DNA from: Urophycis tenuis
Taxonomy: Eukaryota; Chordata; Actinopteri; Gadiformes; Phycidae
Length of the DNA stretch: 64,000 nucleotides
Direction: 5' to 3'
Assembly (NCBI GenBank): GCA_036785325.1
Contig: JAXIVH010000024.1
Coordinates: forward strand, 6,133,149 to 6,197,148
The position numbers and the translations under genes were made by a program. This document shows positions 35,886-49,356 of this stretch, one piece after another. The notes under the pieces are model-generated. The model made no database searches, was not told where the DNA came from, and saw only the letters and a program-made list of their open reading frames with translations. Every line of letters begins with the position of its first letter. Within the stretch, counting starts at the first letter, position 1.

Positions 35886-38800
35886 ATGGATGTGGATGAC
35901 TGCATTGGCTCGTCCTATATATCAGGTATGGTCTGAAGTTCACCTAGTGTCTACTAATAAGAGACATGCCACTGATGTCAATGTAAAACAACCATCTTGT
36001 TTTGAGGTGCAGCCAGTGGTGAATCGTCAGTGGAGAGAGACTTTACTGGGGGGCCAGGAGGCCCCACAGCTAGCACTCCAAACAGCCGGCAGACCTCCCC
36101 CAGTCGCTCCCTAAGTGGTCAGTCTGAAACCACGCCCATCTTAAGACAACCTGTACTGTTGTTGATTTGATTGAATGCGTACCATAATAACTTAACATCA
36201 TGATCTACCCCCCCCCCCCACACACACACACACACACACTCCAGCCAACTCCATTAAAGTGGAGCTGTACAGTGACGATGAACCGGGCCGTGGCGCCGAA
36301 GAGGATGGAGGGGATCCCGGAGAGGAGGGGGGTCCAGAACACGGGGCCGACGTGGGAGGAGCCTATAGGGAGCTCAGCAGTGTGGATTCCATGACGACCG
36401 GAGCCACCAGACTGCCAAACGGGAAGCTCAAGTGCGATATCTGTGGCATGATCTGCATCGGGCCGAACGTCCTCATGGTGCACAAACGCAGCCACACAGG
36501 TGACTGACTCACTTTTAACAAACGCAGCCACACAGGTGACTGACTCACTTTTAACAAACGCAGCCACACAGGTGACTGACTCACTTTTAACAAATGCAGC
36601 CACACAGATGACTGACTCACTTTTAACAAACGCAGCCACACAGGTGACTGACTCACTTTTAACAAATGCAGCCACACAGATGACTGACTCACTTTTAACA
36701 AACGCAGCCACACAGGTGACTGACTCACTTTCATTGGTTTTGATACACAATAAAAAAGAAAAGCTCACTTTACAGAGTGTCAGCAAAATTTATAGTTGAA
36801 TAATTAAATTGTTTTTTTTCCTTGTACAAATCAATCAATTGCATTATAAATATAAACAATTACATTTTGAAAAGAATCTTCAACTCAACTCCTGCTAGTT
36901 TAGCCTCGAGTCCTGCTAGCCTAACGATAGCCTTTCTATACTGCCCCTTGAAACTCCCTGAGGCACACACGTGCTTCTAAGCATCCAAGAAGATTCTTCT
37001 AAGAATCAAGAAGAAGATACAAACTGCCTGGTTAGGAAAGCAATGGACAGTTGTTGTTCATTCTAATCCACAGGCAACCTTATTAGAACTGTAGGACATG
37101 CAGTCTGACATTCAGTCACAATCAACTATTAGACCTAGTCATCTGCTGGGCAAGGCTAACTAGTACTAGCTAGCATTTTGAACAAATGTACTTGAAATGT
37201 ACGTGAATTTTTAACTACCTGGCTGAAATCACACTGTGTAGTAGGAGTGGATGTGCACTGTGAGTGATTGCTGTGTCTGTGAGTCCTGCAGAAATACCCT
37301 CTTGATGCTATTTAGAAAATACCCCATACAAATTCACTGTTGTTGTTTCATCTACTCAAAGGTGAGCGACCCTTCCAGTGTAATCAGTGCGGTGCATCGT
37401 TCACTCAGAAAGGAAACCTTCTTCGACACATTAAGTTGCACTCGGGAGAGAAGCCCTTTAAATGCCCCTTCTGCAGTTATGCCTGTCGTAGAAGAGATGC
37501 TCTCACTGGCCACCTTCGCACTCATTCGGGTGAGAGGGAATCGAACACATGCATACACTTGAATTCTGTCCACCTTAGTCTCACCTTGTTAGAACCACTT
37601 TAGGAATTTCTTCTTTCCCCCTACACCACATTATTCTTACGTCAGCCATGCCAGTGGTCCAGGTGCCATGGACAACTACTCATATTCCGTTATTGCAACC
37701 ACCAAGAATCCTGTGGTGCCTTTCAAAGTCTTCCCTGCCCTGTAACCTTCTGACATCAGAAGTGGGAGTGTTCACTCAGACATATGCTGTGTAGATCAGT
37801 CTTCCATCATGCCCAGTGGACCATAGCCACTGGTTCGGCTGATCTATCCAGCATACTGCTAGGTGGACTCTCCCACTTGTGACATCACTAAGTCACAGGG
37901 CAAGGGCAGATTTTGGCAGGGCTTGTAATGGCCAATCACACTCACACGTGGGGAGCCTTTAACAATACTGAACAAATCTTTGTTCAGTTTTTGTTTATCC
38001 ATAATATTTAATGGTATCTAAAACCGAAGGCTGTTTCATCTGGACAGGACCTGTACATGTACATGTATATTTGTTTTTAGTTGCAACGCATTCAACTCAA
38101 ATAGCCACATGTTATACTACAGTATTTTCTTCACCAGAACATTAGGACATTTGCACATGATGAGGTTTGTCCTCAGAATGATTCCGTATCCTGAATGTTA
38201 ACGCTGTCCTCCTCATTTGTGTCCAGTTTCCTCCCCGACTGTAGGCAAGCCATACAAGTGTAGTTACTGTGGGCGGAGCTACAAGCAGCAGAGCACCCTG
38301 GAGGAGCACCGTGAGCGCTGCCACAGTTACCTGCAGAGCCTGGAGACGCTGCACCCTACCAGTGCTCAGGCCCCAGGTAGGCTGCCCCTACAGAGCACTC
38401 CAGAGCACCGTGAGTGGCCACACAGTCCACAATGCCGTCCTGCTGAGATAGAGCGGCAGTGATCCACTGGTAATGGGCTGTAAACGTGTCAAACATAGGA
38501 GGCCTAGAGAGAGCTGCTTTTAATTGGACACTAAACATTCCAAATGAAATCTTTATTGACCTGTAGATTTCAGAAATATTTAAAGGGATAAAAGCACTTA
38601 TTTAACAAATCAGCTTATAAAAAAAGAAATACATTTTTAGCTGGCTGAACAAAGAAACTATCAGAAGGGGAAATATTTAGACAACTGTCTACACTATAGC
38701 ATGGGAAGGAATAATAAGTAAATATTAGTATATATATTGAGTTAAAAATCCAAGCTGAATAACTGTGAAGAGGCCATGTCTCTACAAGTAGAACCCTGGC

Positions 38801-40766
38801 CATCGGCTCACCTGCACTGCAGCGTAGAAACGTCTCATACCTGAGACCCAGGGTGGGACCGCATTAGCATAATGTCATTCCGCCTGCAGGAGAGGAGATG
38901 AGGGAGCTCTCGTTCACCCCCGACTCTCTACTGCAGCCGCCCTCAGACAAGATTGCATTCATCGACGGGCTCACTAATAGCATCACCAAACGAAAGAGGT
39001 CTACACCCCAGAAATTTGTAGGTGAGCTATTAATATGCGAAGATGAAATAGTTTAGGTGACCAGGAACACCACTACAGGTAACAGAGCTGGATGAGTAGT
39101 ACCTCACCACACTGGCTGTTCCTCTCAGTGTGGTCTTTGAGCTGATCATAAGGAACACTCCAGTGGAGCTGCTGGGTGGAGCTGGGAACTGTTACACTCA
39201 GCCTCAGGTCCTAGATGTTGTTTTGTATGGTTGTGTCTGAAGGAAAAAATGCAGAAAGCTCTATACACAATATGGTATGGCATCATGATGACGGCAGTAC
39301 TAAAACGCTGTGGGTATGAAGTGCATTAGGATGTTGAATTGGATCTGTGACACCTGCTCTACAAGTAAGCTGCATACAAACATCTCAGCCAGGTGCTCAT
39401 TGGGATGTACAACAATGTATTTATACTATAATATCCTATATTTCTGGACATATACTATTTATTTACATTTACATTTTGGGTATTTAGCAGAGGCTTTTAT
39501 CCAAAGCGAATTACAAAGTGTACATTTGTCATAAGAAGGTGAAACATTTCATTGCTGTTAATACAGTAAGAAAGTCACAAGAACAAGCATTCCAATTGCT
39601 AGGTTAACCATTGCTAGCATACAACATCTCTGGCCTATGATGCAAAGTGCTGAGATACATATATATATACTGTACTATATCTATAACATCCTATATTTCA
39701 GGTCATATACTCTATATACTATATCTATAACATCCTATATCTCAGGAAATATACTCTATACTATATCTATAACATCCTATATTTCAGGACATATACTCTA
39801 TATACTATATAACATCCTATATTTCAGGACATATACTCTATGTACTATATCTATAACATCCTATATCTCAGGAAATATACTCTATGTACTATATCTATAA
39901 CATCCTATATTTCAGGACAGAAGCACATGCGCCTCAACATGGCCGACGCTTCCTACGAGCTCAGCGCTGCGTTGGACAAAGACGGGGACATGCGTCCCGG
40001 GGAGGCAGAGCCTCCACGTTTCTCTGGTCTGGGGGGAGACTGTGGGGGAGGAGGGGGAGGGGTGAGGGAGCACCCCGCCCGCACGCGGTGCCTCCCTTTG
40101 TCTCGGCCCTCCCGGCTGTCGGAGCTGGGGCCCGTCGTGGGCTCCGCCCACAGAGCCACGCCTCCGCCCCGGGGGCCGGAGCGTGGCGGGGCGGGCCCCG
40201 GGGCGGGGGGGAGGGAGGCCGCCGAGGGCCACCAGGACCCCGCTGACCCCGCCGCCGGCCGTGCGCCCTCACCCAGCAACGGCTGCCAGGACTCCACGGA
40301 CACGGAGAGCGCCCACGACGAGCCGCCGCCGGCCCACCACGAGCGCCGCCACCTCCTCCGCTACGGCCTGCACGCCGAGCACGGCCCCCCGCCACCACGC
40401 CACAGGGCCCGGGGGAGGCCCAGCCCCGGGGGGGGCAGGGACCCGGGGGGCAGGGACGAGAGGGAGGAGGGGGGCCACCCGGGGGCTCGCTCCGCCGGGC
40501 TTGCCCCCCCCGCCCCCGGCTCCCCCGCCGCACCCTCCTCCACCTCCCGGGAGGCCTTCAGGGTGGTGGACGGCGACGGGCGTGGCGTGCGGGCCTTCCG
40601 CTGCGAGCACTGCCGCGTGCTGTTCCTGGACCACGTCATGTTCACCATCCACATGGGCTGCCACGGCTTCCGGCAGCCCTTTGAGTGTAACATCTGTGGC
40701 CACCGCAGCCAGGACCGCTACGAGTTCTCCTCCCACATTGTGCGTGGAGAGCACATCCTGGAGTGA
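35886..40766 (+). CDS. ikzf4: IKAROS family zinc finger 4 (Eos)
   Basis: Seven coding exons: 35886-35925, 36013-36117, 36245-36499, 37362-37529, 38227-38376, 38890-39021, 39916-40766; 566 residues (human IKZF4 about 585). Four N-terminal C2H2 fingers bind DNA (about residues 112-222: CDICGMIC, CNQCGASF, CPFCSYAC, CSYCGRSY), joined by the HTGERPF and HSGEKPF linkers. Two C-terminal fingers (CEHCRVLF, CNICGHRS) mediate dimerisation with other Ikaros proteins. Eos landmarks are PSRSLSANSIKVELYSD, TKRKRSTPQKFVG and SPSNGCQDSTDTES. The large last exon is very GC-rich (Pro/Gly/Arg), giving spurious antisense frames. The position next to rps26 and erbb3 is as in human. The N-terminus is shorter than in mammals, and upstream noncoding or alternative coding exons are likely. 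Confidence 0.95.
36484..36730 (+). repeat. 36-bp tandem repeat of the ikzf4 exon 3 donor (7 copies)
   Basis: The last bases of exon 3 and its donor (CGCAGCCACACAG|GTGACTGAC) are repeated every 36 bp, seven copies in all counting the real one. Five keep CAG|GT; two have CAGAT and have lost the GT. In the exon's reading frame the intron reads straight into TGA, so only the first donor preserves the protein. Confidence 0.95.
39455..39560. repeat. Widespread teleost interspersed repeat fragment
   Basis: Contains ATTTAGCAGAGGCTTTTATC and CAAAGCGAATTACAAAGTG, a well-known motif of a very abundant fish repeat (usual form ATTTAGCAGACGCTTTTATC...AAAGCGACTTACA). It is in ikzf4 intron 6. Confidence 0.7.
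39670..39915. repeat. Minisatellite abutting the ikzf4 last-exon acceptor
   Basis: Five units of about 36-50 bp containing CATCCTATATTTCAGGACAT and ATACTCTATATACTATATC. The last unit's TATATTTCAG is the real acceptor of exon 7, so upstream units carry identical acceptor-like sequences (TTTCAG or TCTCAG). Confidence 0.9.
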
Positions 40767-43390
40767 CACGGTAAGGGGAAGGGTCCCAAGACCCCCGGCT
40801 CCTAGGCGGAGAAGACCACCTGGCTGAGTTTGATCCGCACAACGTAATCCAGAGAAAGAATGAACGCAGTTGTAGTATTTCACACTGGCCGTGCACAGTC
40901 AGGGTGACTCTAGACACTTTGAAGTACTTGACTCTCTAGATAGGTATGGCTACAAAAGAACAACAAAGGTCAAACTCATTATTTTGAATCTAAAAACAAG
41001 GTCCTATCATTCTTATTGCACTTTGAACAATGAATATCTCTGAAAATGCACTTTTGAATTATTCTATGATCGTAGATGAGTAGTCATTGCACATTTCTAT
41101 TTTCAGAAGTGCCTTGCTCTAAAAGAATAGTTTAACTTTTGCTTTCTGCTCCAGCATTCAACCCTGTGGCACAATATATGCTTGGTTAATTAGTTGTCTT
41201 ATCTAAGAAGGTTCCCTCTTCTGCACTTTAACTGAAATAATGCAAAAACATATAGCATAAGATGTTGTCACTGTTCTTTTTTAAATGAGCTCACATTGAA
41301 TTTAGCACTTGTATCCCTTTTTAAAAGTCTGTTTGGAGCACTTTGCTGCGGATTCATTCCTTCACTTCCCAAAGGGTTGGACTTGGCTGACCGTGGCCAG
41401 TTGGGGTTTTGTAATGCTGTTGTGCAGACCAAACTCAGCCCAGAAAAATGTATGTGACTGAAGAGGTTCCCCTCAAAGTAGGAATGCACTGTTACCTGTG
41501 GTCAGCTGTGCGTGTGTAAAGATGGATGGTCATCCAACCCCAGGATTTGGGAGCATGTAAAGAGTCAGTGAAATGAAAGGCCTTTATTTGTGTGAATGTT
41601 GGGTAGAAATGTATGCTATATCTATTTTTCTTGCTTTTGTTGCACTGATACCTGCCGGAATACAATTACATGAAACTATTTTATAGAAGAATACGATTAT
41701 GACATGCACATTTCACAAAAAATCTAAGGAAGTATGGTATGATTTTTATTTCAAGAAGAGTTAAACAATTTCAAGGTATCAATACAGAGAAGCATCACTG
41801 CCACAAATATGAAGGACTCGTTGAAGATAACTGTCTGCCATTGTTTAACATCTCCCGTGACGGTATGAAACAGCAAACCAAACTATTTATGTGGGGTATA
41901 TTTCAAAGTTCTATTTTTGATTGTGCCTTTATGACCCTGACCTGGACTCATCTGAAGGACATGTTCCCCAACGTCCTGACCCATGATCACTTTGCAGACG
42001 AAGGTTTAGATGATGTGGACAAGCTGCCCCACCTCACATGTTGTCTTCAGATGGACGTTTGGGGTTTTGCAGGGACGTGAGAGACGTGTACTGCGGGATT
42101 TAATCAAACTCCCTTTTTGGAGAAGTAGCATTTGCTCATTTAAGATGGCCTTGAGGTGCATTGTATTTGGGACATGGTTTAAATGAGATTGAGTTTTCTG
42201 TCCTAAAGCTATAACCTGACTTTATTATTGCCATAGAATATCAACATCTACCATTTTATGGTAGAAGTCAAGAATTTACTTTATATTTCACATAAAGGAA
42301 TAACGACCATGTAGCGTTTGAGTTCAATGGCATTTTCAATGCTGTTGAATGATATTTTAGTTTTCCTGTCTGGACATGGGCCAGTTTGTTGTGCTTCTTG
42401 TTTCCACCCCAAACAGGCTCTCTGATGCCCGCTCTTCCTTCCACACATTCTGATTTGACTTGGCCAAAGAACAGCTTCTTGTAGAAGTTGAATCCCATCT
42501 ATGAGTCCCATAAACAGGTTTAGTATATAGTTAGAGTCCTCAGTTCATTCCTCTCCAAACTCAGTGTGTAATACCAGCCCTGAAGAGTGGGCAATGTTAA
42601 CCTCTCATTACTCCTGCAGGGCAACAATGCTGATACAATTCACGTAACATTGTTTTCATAGCTTATCTTGTCCATCTTTATACAAAAAATAGATTTAATT
42701 TAAAAAGTTGACATATTTTGATAGTTTCCCTTGTTCTCTGAATTAATAGTGACTTCTGTCAATCAAACCCATTATCGTCTCATTCAAATAATTTTGCATG
42801 CGTTCATTTATGAGAAGGGTTTTTTTGTAATTGCTAGTAATCTAAAGGAAAGCCCACCGTTGTAATTTGAGCGTGAAATTAGTTCAGTATGCCTTGCTTT
42901 TGTGCCTTTTGCCTTTGGAGTTCACCATGTATTCCTTCTTTTTTTGCGTGCAAAAATTGTATTCCCCCGTAAGACATTTCTATTGTAATTGATGACCGTA
43001 ATGGATGGCTGACAGTGGCCAGAGTCAGCCTCTGGGCCCGGCGCTGGCCAGACATGGAGTCCACTGCCAGTGGGTCACTGAAGGCTTGGCAGTTCTGATA
43101 CTGAACACCTGATGACACCAGATCACCTTTTGTATTGGTGCTTTAGATATCCTTGTGCTTTACAGCTTTTCTTGTCTGTGATCTTCTGCCGAATTGTGTC
43201 GATTTCCTGGCCCCTGTTCCTGCAACTCCACAGTCTGCTGACTTATATCAAGCATTGTAAATACTCTTGTGTTGCTTTAACTGAAGAGCCTTTGTATCCA
43301 ACGTATGCAAGTACTTGTGTTTCAATCTTAAAACTACTGTAAGTTTTGTACTGTAAACAGAGTCTATTAAAAATTAAATATTTGACAAAC
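40767..43390 (+). other. Likely 3' UTR of ikzf4
   Basis: About 2.6 kb after the ikzf4 stop without any recognised coding sequence. It ends with ATTAAA at 43366-43371, just before the convergent rps26 3' end. Extent inferred. Confidence 0.55.
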
Positions 43391-43467
43391 AAGCCAAGGA
43401 GACGAGCACATTTCAGTTTTTATAACCATGACATTTATTTATTCACGTAAAGCGTCCATCGTCTTCT

Positions 43468-44676
<1,209 letters not shown>

Positions 44677-45673
44677 GATGAACGGAGCGCTGGAAGAGAA
44701 CCGAGTGATGCTGGGCCGGAAGAAACACATTTCTATGTGTCATTATTACGCAAGGTCTTTAGGGGTAAATACATGGTCACTAACCGATTAGGACACATTA
44801 AGAATTTTATTAGCAAGTTTACCTTCTTATTGCAGTACATTTAGACGAAATCAAAGAACAAACATATACATTTACCGCGGAGGGATGTGTTGGTACGTTC
44901 CAGAGAGCGTGTGTTTTGAATCGAGGAGCTGTTGAGGCGGGCGGTGTCCTGTCCTGAACCTGTTTGACCAGCAGTAGGACCAGCACTCGGGCAGCCGGAT
45001 AAAGCGAAACGTGTGATGTATGTCTTTATTTCTTAGCTCTAATTTAAATTACTAATTAACTTACTCGTTTTGGAAATATAAACGTATTGATTTGAATGAT
45101 AAAACTACGAAGAATACACATGTTTAAAAAGAATGCTTGAATAAAACGTCTTCATACGGCCCCACATCGGAACTCAGGGCGTTGCTAGGAAACTGTACAC
45201 AAAAGGCAGGACTCTCCTCGCTCACAGGTATGGTACCCCGCTGAACCGCACACCTCTAAGGATAAGCTCACCTGGTATCACCAGAGATAAGGGCACCGTG
45301 TTGTGTATCTGATACGTTATGAAGGTCACAGCTAGGGCAGTGTCAGCTGTGTAAAACTCGCAGTATTCTGTGAGGACAGACAGCTGGTGACCTGGACAGA
45401 AATGGAGAGAGGGGACGAATGGGAACCAATCATGATACAACAATATAAATGTTGACCTGGTTTACGTTTTATAATGCTATTGGCAGCAATACTCTTCTAT
45501 ATGCTTAATGATTTATTTGTACAAAAAAAAGAAGTGATTAATAAGTCCTCACTAATACTTTGAATACTATAATAGCAGGCCCAATGTATGGTATGTACAT
45601 CCATCATAGCAAGTACTCATTTGGGTTAACAAATGTCTAGGAATAAAGCCTCAGCTACAGAATCATCAGCAAC
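44677..45673. promoter_or_regulatory. Divergent promoter region rps26/ccdc65
   Basis: Holds the rps26 5' UTR (minus strand, pyrimidine-rich start at about 44697) and, near 45.2 kb, the likely ccdc65 first noncoding exon, which ends at a donor CTCACAG|GTATGG at about 45226. No coding exon seen. Confidence 0.45.
45181..45193 (+). promoter_or_regulatory. X-box (RFX) motif upstream of ccdc65
   Basis: GTTGCTAGGAAAC is a good half-symmetric X-box of the type bound by RFX factors in ciliary gene promoters (one mismatch to GYTRYC). It sits about 35 bp before the inferred first donor of ccdc65, an axonemal gene, so the placement is meaningful. Confidence 0.5.
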
Positions 45674-48029
45674 ATGCCGAAGAAGGGTGCGAGAAAGGGA
45701 GCTGGGGCGAAGCGCTCTGCAGGGACAGAGGAGGACAGGATCCTCTTCCTGCACCAGAGGGCTGAGGCTGAGAAGGACATCGCCAAAAGGAAAGAAGAGA
45801 TGCTCACTCAGTTCCTCAAGGTAATTCCACCTCCGCCTGCCTTGATTTGAGACGTACACATTTACCGATGTATTGTGATGAATCTCTGAAGCCCTGTTAT
45901 CCCTGATAACAGGACAAACTGCAGAAGGAGGAAAAGAACACTGCTGTCAATCTTCACAAATTAACTCAGCAATGGCGGACAGTTCTCCGGCTGGCCCGGG
46001 GGGCCCAGCTGCACAGGGACATCGCTGTGGTCAGCCAGACCTTTGAGAGGGTGCTGGACTGCAAGGACAGCGTCATCAAGGTGATGACGGCTCCGTTTGA
46101 AACATGATCTGTGAGTGGACCGGATATGTTAGGGATAAATGATCATGTTGGGTATTGGGGCTGTGCTAGTGTCTGGTCAGTGATCTCAGTGAGGCGGAGC
46201 AGCAGTTTGGCCTGGCTCTTCGTTCTCAGCTGCACCATGTGGACCGTCTGCTGGCCCTGCAGGCAGGAAGGCTCCAGTTCTTCCAGCAGCAGTGGAACAA
46301 CGAGATCCAAGAGTTAGGGACCGAGTTCAGCACTGAGAGGTCTGTGCATTATTCTAACTGTTGTTTATTAGAATAATTTTAACTGTTGTTTATCTATGCC
46401 ATTGGTTTCATTGTCACATTGCAAGAATCCGCTTGAGGTTCAGATTGTATTTTTTCAGAGAGTACATTTCATTCCTGCATCAACAAGCCTGCACCCACTT
46501 GGAGAACGTGAATGTCGCCATGGAGCAGCGCCACAGCGAGGCTGGCAATGGAGCCCAGCAGGAGTACCAGAGTAGTAGAGATGAAATAAAAACCATGGTG
46601 ATTGTTTGAGTTTCATCATCAGCGTGACTCATCGGGTGACGGGAGATCTTCATTCATGGTGAGCGCTCTGTGCACTGGCTCTCGTTAAGGCCTTCCTTGT
46701 CCCTTGACAGTACATTAGTGAGAAGCATGCACTGGAGGTCCAAATGGAGCAGTTGTTGCAGCAGGTCTGTGAGGGCCCGGCAGCTTCCGAGGACCAGTGC
46801 ATGCGCCTCAACAACCTCCTCATGGAAGACCAGAGCCGAGCCCAAGAGATCGACACACACAGGAGGAAACTGCAGCACATGCAAGTAAGTTGAAGTGTTT
46901 CACTCAATCCTGCCACCGCCTTCTGCTTTGGTGGACGCAAAGCACAATTTTGAAATAAAGGAATCCCTTTTCTCCATACATCTCTGACAATTAATATGTT
47001 TGAGTTTATTTTGCGCCACCAGTCTCCAAAGAGGGTGAGCCAGCAATGCTTATAAAACTTCTAGCCCTTTCCTTTCAAAGTACAATATGTTCTCCATAGA
47101 GGGCTGGTCACTGGACCCACTGGTCAACACCACTGCACCAGCGTGCTGTACCTGATGTGTTTCATTACGGATGTCCTCAGGAATCTATCTCAGCACTACG
47201 GAAGCCAAACTCCAGCCAGAAGGCAAGCGAGGCTGCGGCCCAGGAGATGAGAGCCTCCAGAGAGGCGGTGACCCAGCAGACCCGCCGGCTGAAGGCAGAG
47301 CTGGTCGGGGCTCGAGTGCTGGCCCGGGCCCAGCTGACCACCCTCACCGTTCAAAGCGGCGCTGCTGCCAAGCAACTGCAAGGCATCATCCCCAAGGTGT
47401 CCCTGAGTCCTGCACACTTTCCTCTGGGGAAACACCGCCCACACAATCTTGCCATATATGCCAAACATTGCCTCTACAGTCATACCACGCAGCCTGACGT
47501 TCCGGCCGTGTGCTCTGCTTTCTGTCCGCTCCAGGGAGAGAAGATCTTACGTCGCGCTGAGATGTGCCGCAAGTTTGAATCGGAGCGTGAAAAAGTGCTG
47601 CCATTTTACACATCCTCCTTAACTCCAGAAGAACAGAGCCAGGAGACACCCACAGCCAGGGTAGACGCTCGCCCCGCGTTCAGCCACCACCGTACGTTCA
47701 GCAGACCACCTTTCACTCTTTTCATCTCCCCTCAGGTAATGCTTGACCATGCAGACCTGGCCAGGTTCTGGAAGCGCTACAACAAGGTTCTGCTGGAGCG
47801 CCTGTGCTTTGAGAAAGAGAAGGAGGTTCTGACGCAGGAGAACCGGCAGCTGCGGGTTCTCCTGCGCCAGTACATGGATGGCATTTCGGTCAGCGACGAA
47901 GCCCTCCGCCGGCTCCGCCCCCTGCTCAGCGTGTCCCAGCCCAGCCGGACCCCGGCGGGCCCCCCAGGGGGGCGGAGCCAGCAGCAGGCGGCCGTGGAAG
48001 CAGTACACGTGGTGCAGCGAGCGCTGTGA
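45674..48029 (+). CDS. ccdc65: Dynein regulatory complex subunit 2 (CCDC65)
   Basis: Eight exons: 45674-45820, 45913-46080, 46170-46339, 46459-46597, 46711-46884, 47181-47396, 47535-47660, 47736-48029; 477 residues (human CCDC65 484). DRC2 is a coiled-coil subunit of the nexin-dynein regulatory complex of motile cilia and pairs with DRC1. Landmarks are MPKKGARKG, FLKDKLQKEEKNTAVNLHK, QQWRTVLR, VSQTFERVLDCKDSVIK, GEKILRRAEMCRKFE, VLPFYTSSLTPEEQ, FWKRYNKV, LRQYMDGISVSD and the C-terminal EAVHVVQRAL. Coiled coil is predicted over most of the length (heptads rich in Q/E/L). The donor after 47660 (GTAGAC) is weak, but the joined frame matches the family. The AATAAA at 48101-48106 is only 72 nt after the stop. 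Confidence 0.95.
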
Positions 48030-48163
48030 CCCGCGGGCCTGTCTGAAGGACCTGGCGCCGGGCCTGGCGCCGGTCACTGTCCCACGCTGTGAGCTTTGTA
48101 AATAAAGAACAGGACAACAGAGCCAGGTTTTGGTCTTTATTTAAATAACATGCTCCAGGAGCA

Positions 48164-49325
48164 TCACTTCTTCTTGTTCTTCTTGTCCTTTGGCTTCTTC
48201 TTGCTATGCGACTGAGTGCTGGCCTTTTTATAGAGGTAAAGTCCTACCAGGCCCAGGAGAGTAGGCACCAGTGCCAGACACACCAGGGGAAACACATCAT
48301 TCACCATCTTCTGCCACGGCGTCTGCTGCGTGAGGGACACCACCTCCACTTCAAACTCCAGAGCCGCATCACCTGGGAGGAGACAGGGCCGGTCACCACT
48401 GTGTGTGTGTGTGTGTGTGTGTGCATATATGTGTGTGCGTGTGTGTGTATGTGTTTATGTGTGTATGTATGTGTGTGTGTACGTGTATGTGTGTGTGTGC
48501 GTGCGTGTATGTGTGCGTGTGTGTGTGTTTATGTAACAGGGTGTAATATCCCCTTAATTATAATTACACAACAGTTTTATCACCTGAAGTTTAGCTTTTC
48601 AGCAGCCTTATGTGCCCTTTTTATTTGATTTTGTTCTCTGATTTAGCTCCACCTCCTTCTGTAGTCCCGCCCACATTTCTGAGAACCCCATGAGTTTACC
48701 ATCCCCCCTGCCCTCTGCCCTTTTGTAATGATTCCCTAGGGAAGAGGTGTGTGCATTTATTTCTCCCCATTTTGTGATCAAATCCTTAACCATCTTATAG
48801 TTTACCATTCTTTATATAAATTATTTTGACTGTACATTGTTTAATGGAAGTATAATGTAAATATTAATGCATAGATTAGTGTGGTGAAGAACATTATATT
48901 ATATTACAACATGCTAGCTCGCACCTGACCTCGTGATCTCGTGTAATCATGCTAGTACTTTCCCCCCCCCCTCTGTGTGTGTCGTAGGAGTTGGAGGATT
49001 GTGTAAAGGGCACGTTACTAAAGGAGCTATTGTTATATTTTGATCTTCAGGTATGTCTTTTATTTCTTTGATTTAAACTGTTTTTATTATTATGATGTAG
49101 CGCCCTTTTGTAATGATTCCCTAGGGAAGAGGAGTTGGAGGATTGTGTAAAGGGCACGTTACTAAAGGAGCTATTGTTATATTTTGATCTTCAGCGGCAA
49201 TTAATAAATGGACGTCGGAGTTTCCGAGTCCAGATTGAGATCCTGGGTCACGTCTATCATTTAAAAGAAACTACACAACGCAGATTCAGCCGGTCACATT
49301 TATGTGTGTGCGTTTATGTGTGTGT

Positions 49326-49356
<31 letters not shown>

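Noticed and set aside
39912..40883. Several antisense ORFs over the last ikzf4 exon
   Set aside because: GC-rich coding sequence leaves few stops antisense. The plus-strand frame has zinc fingers and correct splice phase.
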